From contig NZ_LIKT01000028.1 in the NCBI RefSeq assembly GCF_001294455.1, forward strand, positions 1 to 59,260: DNA of 59,260 nucleotides, read 5' to 3'. Below are positions 32,374 through 40,890 of the stretch, one piece after another. The notes under the pieces were generated by a model. It was not told the origin of the DNA and did no database searches. It saw only the letters and a program-made list of their open reading frames with translations. Position 1 is the first letter of the stretch. The number at the start of each line of letters is the position of its first letter. Source of the DNA: Phaeobacter sp. 11ANDIMAR09. Lineage in GTDB: Bacteria; Pseudomonadota; Alphaproteobacteria; Rhodobacterales; Rhodobacteraceae. The translations under genes and the position numbers were made by a program.

Positions 32374-35300
32374 ATGACCATGACAAACCTGCTGCAGGAT
32401 ACCGATGAAAGGCTCACCTTCGGGCAATACACCGTCTCGGATCACTGGGAGGGGGATGTCGACGAAGACGGAAGTCCGGTTTTGTCGACAACGGTCGAAA
32501 CGATTGAGAGCGTCCCCTACGAGCTGGAATTCAACCTGGCGGCCAACCTGTCTGCCAATGTCGAAAGCGTCACAATTGAAGTGGTGTTTGGCGGCGAAAG
32601 CATCGGGAGTTTTGTTCACGAGGGTGGTGTCTTTGAAACCTACACCTTCAGTTTGACCGGCACCGGGCAGGCTACCGAACTCGAATTCAGAATTCTGGAT
32701 GACTCGTCGGATGGAAAGGGGTCGATTGATACCTCTGGCGTTGTCCCGTCATACGAAAGCACCGTGGACTTTATGGGCAGCGAGGTCACCGTTGACGCCT
32801 TCGCTCCCGGCCAGAACTTCATCTACCAGGTCTTGAATGGGCAGCTTGTCAAATTCGATCTTGAAACAAACAGCTATACCCAAACGGAGACTTCCGCTGC
32901 GGTCAATGTAAACGCAATCGGTTACTCCAGCGAGGTTGACCTGATTTATGGTCTCGCCAGATCCGACGGGACCGACGCCGAGGGCAATGCGATTTCAAGA
33001 AATGACGTCATCGCAATGGACGCCACTGGCGCGACTTACAAAGTTTCGCCTGGGATCATGGGGTCCTATATCGGCGACGTTGACGACCAGGGCAATCTGT
33101 GGACCTTCAGCGGTAACCTGTCCACCGCGGTGGTCTATGATTTGTCGGAAACCGGGCCAGATGGCGCGCTGGTGTCTCAGGTCATTAATATGCCATCGCT
33201 GGGTATCCCCACCCGTGGTCTTGCGGATCTGGCCTATGATGCGAACACCCAAACTTTCTACGGGGTTGCCCATGGCGGATCGCACGGCGCCGACGGGGTG
33301 CTGGTCTCTGTCGACATCTCCGAAGTGAGCCTGGGCGGTGAGCCGATTGTAACCACCCAAACCCTTGCTGGCGCAATTGTGGATGGCGAAGTGAAGCCCG
33401 GCATTCCGGCAAGCGCATATGGCGCAACCATCGTCGATGCAGATGGCAACGTCTATGCTGGCGCCAATAACACAGATCATGATCTGGATCCGACAACCAC
33501 AAATGCTGGCGGGTTTTACCGGATCATCACCGGGGAAGACGGAGCACTCTATATGGAGCTCTTGGCCGAAGCCCCAAGAGTTTACAGCAATGATGGCGCA
33601 ATGGATACGCGCGGTGTGGATCCTTTCCTTGGCATTGACACCACGTCGACCGTATTGCTGCGCACGCCGGTCTTGTCGGTTGCGGTGGCCGAAGATGATA
33701 CACTGAAGCTTGCCGCCAAGGGCGCCGCGATGGTGGTTGACCTGCTCGCGAATGACGAGGTCTCCGAAGGCGGCGCTTTAACATTGACCCATATTGACGG
33801 ACAAGCGGTCGAGGTCGGCGCCACTTTCACACTGGCAAACGGCGAAATCGCAACCTACCTCGGCAACGGGTTTTTGGAGGTTACGCCTGGCAGCGAACCG
33901 CGCGATGTCACCGCCGAAATTTCCTACACCGTGGAAAGCGACGCCGAAATTTCAGATACCGCAACGTTGACAATTACGACCTCTCCCGTACAGGGCACGG
34001 CCGGAAATGATCACATGGTTGGGTTTACGGACCAGGACGGCACCCAGATTGACGGGTCAGACGGGCCGGATGATGTGATCTTGGGATATGGCGGCAATGA
34101 CAAGATTTTCGCAGGCGACGGCAACGACGATATCTACGGCGGTTTTGGCAATGATTTCATTCGGGCGCAATCGGGCGATGATGTGATCTACGGCGAGGCG
34201 GGTCGCGACGTGCTGGATGGAGGTACCGGCGCCGATGTCATGTATGGTGGCACGGGCAATGATATCTACTTTGTAGACCATGCAGATGATGTGGTGTCCG
34301 AAGCCGGAGGCGATGGAACCGATACTGTGAAATCGAAGGTCAGCTTTACGCTGGACGATGGCCTGGAAAACCTATGGCTTCTCAGAGGATCAGACGCAGT
34401 CACTGCCACAGGCAATGACCTGCGCAACATGATTGTCGGGAACGAGTGGGACAATGTGATTGATGGTGAGGCTGGGAACGACAACCTGATTGCCGGGGCC
34501 GGGAACGACACTGTTTTTGGTGGCGAGGGTCACGACAAGCTGCACGGTGGGGATGGCGTCGATGAATTGTGGGGGCAGGAAGGCAACGACAAACTGCATG
34601 GTGGCGCTGGGGCGGATACAGTCCATGGCGGCGATGGCAATGACATCCTTTGCCCCGGTCTTGGTGATGACATCATGTATGGTGGAGCTGGCAACGATCT
34701 GCTGTCAGGCAATGCAGGTGCAGATACCGCTTACGGTGGGACAGGAAACGACACCTATAAAGTTTCAGATCCGCTCGACACGATCGTGGAGTATGAAGGC
34801 GAAGGCCATGATGTCGTGCATGCAAAGGCGGATGTGACGCTGTCAGAGAATGTCGAAGATGTTTTCCTGTTTGGCAGTGATGACTACAGCGCAACTGGAA
34901 ATTCGGGCGCAAACCGTCTGCTGGGCAACTCGGGCAGCAATACGTTGTTAGGAATGGCAGGGAACGACCACATAAACGGCCGCCAGGGAAATGACAGCAT
35001 TCACGGCGGTGCCGGAATAGACAAGCTGCACGGCGGCACAGGTAGCGATGAACTTTCCGGAGGCGCAGGGGCTGACACGATCAGCGGTGAACAGGGCGCG
35101 GATCTGATCTTGGGTGGAAGAGAGAACGACCTGCTTTACGGAGGAGCCGACGCTGACACCTTTGAGTTCCGCAACGGCGACGGACAAGATGTGATCGGTG
35201 ATTTCGACGTGACCACAGATGTCATTCATTTGGTAGGTGTCAGCGCTGATGAACTGACCTGGCACAACGGCATCAATGGTATCAGCCTATCATACGGGCA

Positions 35301-35376
35301 GGAAGACGAGGTTCTGTTCAGTGGCCTAACGCAGGACGCTGCCTCAGAAATAAATTTCTTTCTGCTTGATGGCTGA
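32374..35376 (+). CDS. Large RTX calcium-binding repeat protein
   Basis: A 1000-residue acidic protein with AGGGAAGAA before its ATG and no signal peptide. Residues about 1-110 form a beta-rich domain, 130-440 resemble a repeat-propeller module (DGTDAEGNAISRN, YDANTQTFYGVAHGG), 440-530 a cadherin/VCBS-like domain, and about 540-940 many GGxGxDxxx RTX nonapeptides (GGNDKIFAGDGNDDIYGG and so on). The C-terminus is a type I secretion signal-like segment (SEINFFLLDG). Proteins of this kind are secreted and bind Ca2+ outside the cell. As the last gene of the polysaccharide operon it may be a matrix protein or polysaccharide-modifying factor. The exporter at 3381 is one possible route, but 26 kb and a transposon separate them. 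Confidence 0.88.
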   Translation: MTMTNLLQDTDERLTFGQYTVSDHWEGDVDEDGSPVLSTTVETIESVPYELEFNLAANLSANVESVTIEVVFGGESIGSFVHEGGVFETYTFSLTGTGQATELEFRILDDSSDGKGSIDTSGVVPSYESTVDFMGSEVTVDAFAPGQNFIYQVLNGQLVKFDLETNSYTQTETSAAVNVNAIGYSSEVDLIYGLARSDGTDAEGNAISRNDVIAMDATGATYKVSPGIMGSYIGDVDDQGNLWTFSGNLSTAVVYDLSETGPDGALVSQVINMPSLGIPTRGLADLAYDANTQTFYGVAHGGSHGADGVLVSVDISEVSLGGEPIVTTQTLAGAIVDGEVKPGIPASAYGATIVDADGNVYAGANNTDHDLDPTTTNAGGFYRIITGEDGALYMELLAEAPRVYSNDGAMDTRGVDPFLGIDTTSTVLLRTPVLSVAVAEDDTLKLAAKGAAMVVDLLANDEVSEGGALTLTHIDGQAVEVGATFTLANGEIATYLGNGFLEVTPGSEPRDVTAEISYTVESDAEISDTATLTITTSPVQGTAGNDHMVGFTDQDGTQIDGSDGPDDVILGYGGNDKIFAGDGNDDIYGGFGNDFIRAQSGDDVIYGEAGRDVLDGGTGADVMYGGTGNDIYFVDHADDVVSEAGGDGTDTVKSKVSFTLDDGLENLWLLRGSDAVTATGNDLRNMIVGNEWDNVIDGEAGNDNLIAGAGNDTVFGGEGHDKLHGGDGVDELWGQEGNDKLHGGAGADTVHGGDGNDILCPGLGDDIMYGGAGNDLLSGNAGADTAYGGTGNDTYKVSDPLDTIVEYEGEGHDVVHAKADVTLSENVEDVFLFGSDDYSATGNSGANRLLGNSGSNTLLGMAGNDHINGRQGNDSIHGGAGIDKLHGGTGSDELSGGAGADTISGEQGADLILGGRENDLLYGGADADTFEFRNGDGQDVIGDFDVTTDVIHLVGVSADELTWHNGINGISLSYGQEDEVLFSGLTQDAASEINFFLLDG

Positions 35377-35523
35377 CAGGCAAGACACAGCCGGTCATGC
35401 GGGGAAGCTATCTTGATCTGAAGAACCAGAATGGCATGTGTTTGCTGAGCGTATATCTCGCCAAGCGCTTAAAACAAACAGAAAATAAAAATCGAGATGT
35501 GACTGTCTTCAGGAGGAGGAAAA

Positions 35524-35694
35524 ATGACTACCCGACTTGTTCAACGATCTGAAACGCACGTTCAATCAAAGAAAATCCAACACCGTGACGGACGGCCAAA
35601 CGGGAACAACACCTCCGCCCGCTCTTGCAGTGGTTCTGTCGCATCATTTTCGGATTTTGGTTGCGGCTGTTTTCCGGTAAGCGTCTGTGCCTAA
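35524..35694 (+). pseudogene. Start of a native gene cut by an IS6 fragment
   Basis: A very strong AGGAGGAGGAAAA precedes ATG 35524. The first ~30 codons (MTTRLVQRSETHVQSKKIQH, then RDGRPNG) look like a genuine N-terminus; the rest (SGSVASFSDFGCGCFPVSVC) is translation into IS6-type DNA that begins near 35620. The original product is not recognisable. It lies 147 bases after the RTX gene and was probably part of the same region. Confidence 0.5.
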
Positions 35695-35720
35695 ACTTTT
35701 CTTATGGGTATGATTTCACG

Positions 35721-35987
35721 ATGATCGACTTCAGGGGCAGCCACTACCCGAAATCCGTGGTGCTGTTCGCAGTGACATTCTATCTGCGCTACCCTGTTTC
35801 GTATCGGGATCTGGAAGAAATCATGGCTGAACGTGGGGTGGATGTCGACCACGCCAGCTTGAACCGTTGGGTGGTCACGTGGCAATCGGCGTTGTGTGGA
35901 TCGGTGCTGGCCCAGAACGAGGCAAACCCGTCGCTCAGACACTTTGAACCGGCTACGCACATGATCGATGCAGGCCCGTCGACGTGA
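35721..35987 (+). pseudogene. IS6-family transposase, N-terminal fragment
   Basis: MIDFRGSHYPKSVVLFAVTF, YLRYPVSYRDLEEIMAERGV and DVDHASLNRWV are the zinc/helix-turn-helix N-terminus of IS6-family transposases. After about 85 residues the frame ends at a junction with an IS3 fragment. The DDE domain is missing, so it is inactive. Confidence 0.85.
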
Positions 35988-35992
35988 GGGGC

Positions 35993-36235
35993 TCAAAAGT
36001 TTCCCGATGCGGCCTCCTTTAGGATCAGCTTGTCCAATGTCAGGTCAGAAACCGCACGACGAAGGCGCTCGTTCTCTTTCTGCAGTCGTTTGAGTTCCTT
36101 GAGTTGTTCCGTGCCCATTCCGCCATACTTCTTTTTCCAACGATAATAGGTTTGTTCAGTCACGCTGATCTGTCGGATCGCATCAATCCGGGGCATGCCT
36201 TGTCCCATCAGGACTTCAACCTGCCGTAACTTCAC
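35993..36235 (-). CDS. IS3-family transposase OrfA
   Basis: An 80-residue helix-turn-helix protein with a coiled coil (DAIRQISVTEQTYYRWKKKY, then LKRLQKENERLRRAV) ending LILKEAASGNF, the normal end of OrfA in IS3-type elements. The expected start, about 12 codons upstream (KRPKPEEIVVKLRQ), now has ATC instead of ATG, so only the internal GTG at 36235 remains. OrfB is absent, and no complete IS3 can be formed. The region to about 36320 holds the element's end. Confidence 0.78.
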   Translation of the reverse strand: MKLRQVEVLMGQGMPRIDAIRQISVTEQTYYRWKKKYGGMGTEQLKELKRLQKENERLRRAVSDLTLDKLILKEAASGNF

Positions 36236-36323
36236 GACAATTTCTTCGGGCTTCGGTCTCTTGATCGCTATCTCTGGTCCTCCGCTTTCCTAACTATAGG
36301 GGCGGACCACTTCAAAGGGGGAG

Positions 36324-36452
36324 GCTCATGCCGATCGGATCATTTTCATGGATCACGGCCAAATCATTGAACAGAACGCGCCCGAGGAGTTCTTCAAAAG
36401 CCCACAGTCAGATCGCGCCAAACTGTTCCTTAAGCAGATACTCTCACATTGA
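36324..36452 (+). pseudogene. C-terminal remnant of an amino-acid ABC transporter ATPase
   Basis: The frame reads HADRIIFMDHGQIIEQNAPE and EFFKSPQSDRAKLFLKQIL before TGA, the standard end of GlnQ/HisP-type ATPases of polar amino-acid uptake systems. Everything upstream, including Walker motifs, was removed by the IS3 fragment. No permease gene is visible nearby. Confidence 0.8.
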
Positions 36453-36516
36453 GAATGGTTTTTGTGTACGGTATTGCCAAGTTGTTAGTGGGGGCTCATC
36501 CAATTAGGTGGGCGAG

Positions 36517-37227
36517 ATGAAGAAACCATCTGAGATGCCGCGCCTGAAAGGCTTCCGTTTTCCCCGCGAAATCATTGCATATGCTATCTAGGTCTACCGT
36601 CGCTTTGCGCTCAGCACCGCGGATGTCGAAGATCTGCTGGCAGAACGAGGCGTGATCGTGAGCAGGGAGGCCATTCGGCTGTGGGTGAATTGGTTTGGCA
36701 AATATTTTGCTGATTGCGTTAAACGAGATCGGCCAACTGCAGCAGACAAATGGCACCTGGACGAAGTTGTGGTTCCGATCAACGGCGTAAAATACTGGCT
36801 TTGGAGGGCGGTTGATGCAAACGGCGACGTGCTCGATATTCTGATCCAGCGCCATCGGAATGCTAAGGCTGCGAAGCGGTTTCTGAAACGGCTGATCGCT
36901 CGGTTTGGTGAGCCACGCGTCGTGATCACGGACAAATTGCGGAGCTATTTCAAGCCGATCCGTGACCTAACCCCAGATACGGATCACCGGGCGCTCTAGG
37001 GGCTCAACAATCGCATCGAGGGATCACACCGACCACCCCGGAAACGCGAGAAGATAATGGGGCGATTCAAATCTCCCCGCCAAGTGCAGAGATTCCTCAC
37101 TGCCCACGACCAGATCAATATCGTTTTCCGCCCCCGCCGTTACAATCTCCCCGCACTATCATACCGCCACGCCCGATCCGATGCCTTCGACCTATGGGCA
37201 GACTACGCACGAGAAATGACCCCCTGA
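36517..37227 (+). pseudogene. IS6-family transposase with two stop codons
   Basis: A 236-codon frame closely similar to the intact transposase encoded at 39177 (MPRLKGFRFPREIIAYA, KWHLDEVVVPINGVKYWLWR, VITDKLRSYF). Two in-frame TAG codons, at 36589-36591 and 36997-36999, kill it. The DDE residues are otherwise present, so inactivation is recent. Confidence 0.9.
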
Positions 37228-37230
37228 CTT

Positions 37231-38070
37231 AGGGTTTGTTGACGTTCAGGATTCCCATTTGATCTGACTTCTGATTCAAGGTTGCAAACAATGGGGAGCA
37301 ACCTTGACCCGACGCGTATTGACCGATGCCCTATGGGCGATTGTCGAACCCTTTTGCCTTGGAACGTCAAAACATCCCGGCCAGACCGGGCGCGATCCCC
37401 GTCTTTTCTTGGAAGCTGTTCTTTGGATTGTTCGGACGGGGGCGCAGTGGCGCGAACTTCCAGATGAGTTTGGCAAGTGGAACTCGGTATTCAAACGGTT
37501 CCGCAGGTGGGTAAAGGCCGATGCTTTCTACAGCATGTTCAGAAGCTTAAGCTCAGACGCCGACTTTGAGTATGCAATGATTGATGGTTCCATCGTTAAA
37601 GTCCACCGCTCCGGTCAAGGCGCAAAAGGGGGACTCTGCGCCAGGCCATAGGGCGTTCGCGTGGTGGGATCACAACCAAGATATTGGCTCTGACGGATGC
37701 CCTGGGAAACCTAGCCGATTTTCGTCTGATGCCGGGGCAAGCGCATGATTTACGTGCAGTGCCAGATCTCATCGCAAATCTGGAGGCTGATCATATGCTG
37801 GCTGATCGCGCCTTTGACGCTGACTGGTTGCGAATGGCGCTGACAGAAAGAGGCATTACCCCTGTTATCCCGCCAAAATCCAACCGCAGGTTCCCCGCGA
37901 CCTTCGACAAGGAGACTTATAAATGGAGGCACTTGATCGAGAATTACTTCGGCAAACTAAAGGAAAACAGGGGGATTGCGATGCGTACGTGCAAAACAGA
38001 TCAGATCTTCGCCGCATTCATTTCTATGGCCGCAACTCTCATTCAGATAAGATGAACGTCAACAGGCCCT
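37231..38070 (+). mobile_element. IS5-family (IS427-type) insertion sequence
   Basis: An 840-bp element with 17-bp inverted ends AGGGTTTGTTGACGTTC (37231-37247) and GAACGTCAACAGGCCCT (38054-38070), matching at 15 of 17 positions. It inserted just three bases after the stop of the IS6 transposase pseudogene. Confidence 0.85.
37304..38055 (+). CDS. IS5-family transposase made by -1 frameshift
   Basis: Two frames form one DDE transposase: the first (37304-37651) starts MTRRVLTDALWAIVEPFCLG and includes AMIDGSIVKVHR; the second continues with LRQAIGRSRGGITTKILALT, DALGNLADFRLMPGQAHD and ends with YKWRHLIENYFGKLKENRGI. The switch is at AAAAGGGGG (37624-37632), where a -1 slip joins them, as is usual in the IS427 subgroup. 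It appears intact and may be active. Confidence 0.85.
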
Positions 38071-38158
38071 AGTTAAGTCAGGCCAAATTCGAGCTGACGC
38101 AACCAACTTGGCAATGCCCATCAAATGGTGCGCCGGTTTTCATTGATCAACAATCTCG

Positions 38159-38887
38159 CTAACAATCATCGTGGTGTTTCACTCTTTCTTTTGAAATTGA
38201 AGGGATCGGCTCCCCAGCCCATTCGAACGTCCAGGTGTCGCCTTGACGAACATTCTGGACCAAATGCGGTCGCAGAGCGACCAGGCATTGTCCCCCATCG
38301 TGTCGGCTGGAGGGATAGAGTAGCCCGTTTCCGCCTGAACCAAGCACGTCCTGCGCAAGGGTTTGACCGATCGGGTAAGCGACCGCGGTATCGGGACTCA
38401 TTGCATCCTCCCCTGCCCCGCCATTGAGATCGTGCAGTCGCGTTGTGAACCCTGCGAGCAGTTCACGGTAGGCCGTGATGTTCTCGTAGATGCCGGTCGC
38501 CTCGAGTTCGCGCGTCAGGTGCCAAGCCACTTCGGCCTGCGCTGTTTCAATGGAATTCTCCCCATAGCTTGCGTACCAGGCGCCGCGCTCCGGTCCGTTA
38601 AATCGGTTGCCGGTCGCCTTGGTGTAGCAAAAGGCGGCATTCACATAGCTCCATCCGTATCCAGCCGCCTCGGTCAGAAGCTCGGCTGGATCGAGGCCGC
38701 CGGGCACGGGAAGTGTGACCGTGCGGCGTGCGGAGGTGAAGCCCTCAATCTCTTCCAGGATTGCCAGGTCGTCCTCATCGTCCGCCAAGGGAGCCATCGC
38801 GGGCTCGTCAATGTAGGCAGTCGAGATCAGACGAACTGTCGTTGGATCCGTAAACTCTACCTCATCGAGATCTCTAGCTCTGATCAC
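38159..38887 (-). CDS. RES-domain toxin of a Xre/RES toxin-antitoxin pair
   Basis: Predicted 242-residue RES-domain protein. Known RES toxins break down cellular NAD+. Family marks are TGNRFNGPERGAWYASYG (R95 and E100 region) and IETAQAEVAWHL. Start is GTG 38887, overlapping the antitoxin stop as GTGA, the usual coupling in these pairs; longer versions would read into the antitoxin frame. The gene is full length, yet its antitoxin has lost its N-terminal half (see 38884), so the toxin may be weak, silent or restrained by the remaining antitoxin domain. Confidence 0.85.
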   Translation of the reverse strand: MIRARDLDEVEFTDPTTVRLISTAYIDEPAMAPLADDEDDLAILEEIEGFTSARRTVTLPVPGGLDPAELLTEAAGYGWSYVNAAFCYTKATGNRFNGPERGAWYASYGENSIETAQAEVAWHLTRELEATGIYENITAYRELLAGFTTRLHDLNGGAGEDAMSPDTAVAYPIGQTLAQDVLGSGGNGLLYPSSRHDGGQCLVALRPHLVQNVRQGDTWTFEWAGEPIPSISKERVKHHDDC

Positions 38888-39125
38888 ACGCCGCCCCGGA
38901 GTGCATCTATGTGTTGTCGAACCTTCATCATTGCCGGGATGCCACCTGCGCACATGATCTGAACTGGACTCTTTCCATTAAACCCAGGGCCGGAGTTTGC
39001 AGTTTTTGGCCATCCATAGGTCAAAGGACCATTGAACAGGAGCCGCAGGCCTTTGAAGAGGCCGATTAACAGACTCGCACGTGTGACCTTGTCTTGGTCG
39101 AGAACGCCCTTGTAGATGCCAGACT
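38884..39125 (-). pseudogene. Xre/MbcA/ParS-type antitoxin, N-terminus lost to IS6
   Basis: About 80 residues remain: LIGLFKGLRLLFNGPLTYGW, GFNGKSPVQIMCAGG and MMKVRQHIDALRGGV, the C-terminal toxin-binding domain of RES antitoxins. The N-terminal Xre DNA-binding domain is replaced by IS6 sequence from 39126. A GTG/ATG inside the IS could still give a fusion (open frame up to 39210), so toxin binding may survive without operator binding. Confidence 0.8.
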
Positions 39126-39934
39126 GGGATTGCCAACTTATTCTGCAGTGATCATGGAAGTCCCGTCTGGCTTTTGTCACACAGCCATTTCGAGAGCATA
39201 GCTCTGCCACAAATCGAAGGCATCAGATCTGGCGTGACGGTACGAGATGGCGGAAAGGCGATAGCGGCGGGGTCTGAAAATCGTATTGATCTGGTCATGG
39301 GCGGCGAGGAACCTCTGGGCTTGCCTCGCGGATTTGAACCGGCCAATGAACTTCTCTCGTTTTCGGGTCGGACGGTGAGAGCCCTCTATCCGGTTATTCA
39401 GCCCCTTATGTGCGCGGTGATCTGCGTCCGGTGCCAGCTGGCGGATCGGCTTGATATAGCTTCTGAGCTTGTCCGTCATGATCACGCGAGGCGTGCCAAA
39501 TCGGGCGAACAGCCGTTGTAGAAAGCGCTTGGCTGCTTTGCCATTTCGTCTTGTTTGCACCAGAATGTCGAGCACATCGCCGTTGCTATCCACGGCCCGC
39601 CACAACCACATCTTCACACCATTGATCGGGACGACGACCTCGTCCAGATGCCACTTGTCTGCTGCAGCAGGCCGCTCACGTTTAACGCAATGCTCGAAAT
39701 GCCGGCCAAACCGGTTAACCCATTTGCGTATGGCTTCCCGGCTAACCATTACACCCCGCTCAGCAAGCAGGTCTTCGACATCTGCCGTGCTTAGCGCGAA
39801 GCGGTGGTACGTCCAGACCGCATAAGCGATAATCTCACGCGGGAAACGGTAGCCTTTCAGGCGAGGCATTTTGGCTGGTAGTGTCATCGAGACCGATTAG
39901 CCTCACCGAACAGCATCAGCAAGTTGGCAATGCC
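39126..39934. mobile_element. IS6-family insertion sequence, intact
   Basis: 809 bp with short inverted ends GGGATTGCCAACTT (39126-39139) and AAGTTGGCAATGCC (39921-39934), matching at 13 of 14 positions. The flanking octamers (GCCAGACT and GCCTAAAC) do not repeat exactly, so it may be a recombination product rather than a simple insertion. Confidence 0.82.
39177..39887 (-). CDS. IS6-family transposase
   Basis: Predicted 236-residue DDE transposase: N-terminal RFALSTADVEDLLAERGVMV helix-turn-helix, DDE domain with KWHLDEVVVPINGVKMWLWR, VIMTDKLRSYIKPIRQ and HKGLNNRIEGSHRPTR. No interruption. It is the intact relative of the stop-containing copy at 36517 and could mobilise both. Confidence 0.93.
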   Translation of the reverse strand: MTLPAKMPRLKGYRFPREIIAYAVWTYHRFALSTADVEDLLAERGVMVSREAIRKWVNRFGRHFEHCVKRERPAAADKWHLDEVVVPINGVKMWLWRAVDSNGDVLDILVQTRRNGKAAKRFLQRLFARFGTPRVIMTDKLRSYIKPIRQLAPDADHRAHKGLNNRIEGSHRPTRKREKFIGRFKSARQAQRFLAAHDQINTIFRPRRYRLSAISYRHARSDAFDLWQSYALEMAV

Positions 39935-40047
39935 GCCTAAACGGCCTTTCCACCCAATCTGGTAAACACTATAGGCAGTCGGCCCCTGTCCCTTGGTTTT
40001 CATGTAACATAGAGGCAAAAGAGTGTGTTTGAATGTTACCTGAATCT

Positions 40048-40788
40048 TCAAATGAGCTCAAACAGTCGGCCGCATAGGTTTTTCTGGCGCGTCAGTTGAA
40101 GCGCCCGCACCACTTCGAACATCATTGCCTGATTTGAGGTCACGACCGGCTTGTCCAGTTCCTGTTCAATGTCTTCGATGGCTTCGACAGCTCGCATGTC
40201 GGTGCAGCTTAGAACAATGACTTCGGCCTCGGGGTGGTCGGCGGCGCAGGCTAGGTCAAATACCTCATCCGGAGTGAGCTCGCCCTGCCCGTAGTTGCCA
40301 AGCTCGCGCCCGATATCCGCACATTTGACCGTCTCAATCTGGTTCTGCGCCAAAAATGCCATGGCCTGAGTATTGATCTCACCAAGATAGGGAGAAGAAA
40401 AACCAACCTTTTTGGCGCCGATTGTTTTGATTGCCGCGACTAGTGCGGCCGCCGCGGTAAATGAATGCGCGCCAGAGGCTGCCTTGATGCCCCGTGCAAG
40501 TTGCGCGTCAAAAGATGGCCCGTGCGTCAGCGTGGCCGATGTGCAGCCATATAGCACCACATCGGGCCTAACCCCTGCAATCATCTTCAGATCATGACTG
40601 ATATCCGAGGCGCCAAGCCCAGCCATCTGGTCAGAGCCCGGGATCTCATCTACATCGTACCCCCCCATGCGCTGGAAATGAACCGTGGTGTCGGGGCAGC
40701 GCATCAGCATCATATCGGCTTCGAGATTGGTGTTGGTGAATGGGACAAGAACTCCGATCTTGGCCCGAGTACGAGTTTCATATGTCAA
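40048..40788 (-). CDS. Asp/Glu racemase or maleate isomerase-like protein
   Basis: Predicted 246-residue enzyme of the aspartate/glutamate/hydantoin racemase superfamily, nearest in look to maleate isomerase and arylmalonate decarboxylase. Two Cys sit in the usual catalytic places: VLYGCTSATLTHG (near residue 80) and VLSCTDMRAVEAI (near 195). It is the last gene of a minus-strand operon after HyuA and HyuB, so a hydantoin racemase or an isomerase acting on a pathway intermediate is likely. Exact substrate unknown. Confidence 0.82.
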   Translation of the reverse strand: MTYETRTRAKIGVLVPFTNTNLEADMMLMRCPDTTVHFQRMGGYDVDEIPGSDQMAGLGASDISHDLKMIAGVRPDVVLYGCTSATLTHGPSFDAQLARGIKAASGAHSFTAAAALVAAIKTIGAKKVGFSSPYLGEINTQAMAFLAQNQIETVKCADIGRELGNYGQGELTPDEVFDLACAADHPEAEVIVLSCTDMRAVEAIEDIEQELDKPVVTSNQAMMFEVVRALQLTRQKNLCGRLFELI

Positions 40789-40890
40789 ATCAGTACCTCC
40801 TGTTGATCCAGCGCCGGGCGTATATATGTGCGTTGTGAACTGGGTTATGGGGCAGTTCCGGCCACGTGCGGGGGCTGGCCGGAACCTCAG

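Larger units (their letters stand above)
36470..38118. mobile_element. IS6-family element interrupted by an IS5 element
   Basis: Near-identical 15-bp inverted ends GGTATTGCCAAGTTG (36470-36484) and CAACTTGGCAATGCC (38104-38118) enclose an IS6-type transposase pseudogene and, nested between, a complete IS5-type element (37231-38070). Without the IS5 the element is 809 bp, the same as the intact IS6 copy at 39126. No 8-bp target duplication is seen. Confidence 0.75.

Noticed and set aside
32374-35376. RTX protein as the substrate of the HlyC-like enzyme at 8228
   Set aside because: 24 kb and a transposon lie between, it has no hydrophobic pore domain of RTX toxins, and it belongs to the polysaccharide operon. 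It cannot be excluded entirely.
36462-39942. Target duplications around the two related IS6 copies
   Set aside because: The 8-base flanks do not match for either copy; no duplication can be claimed.
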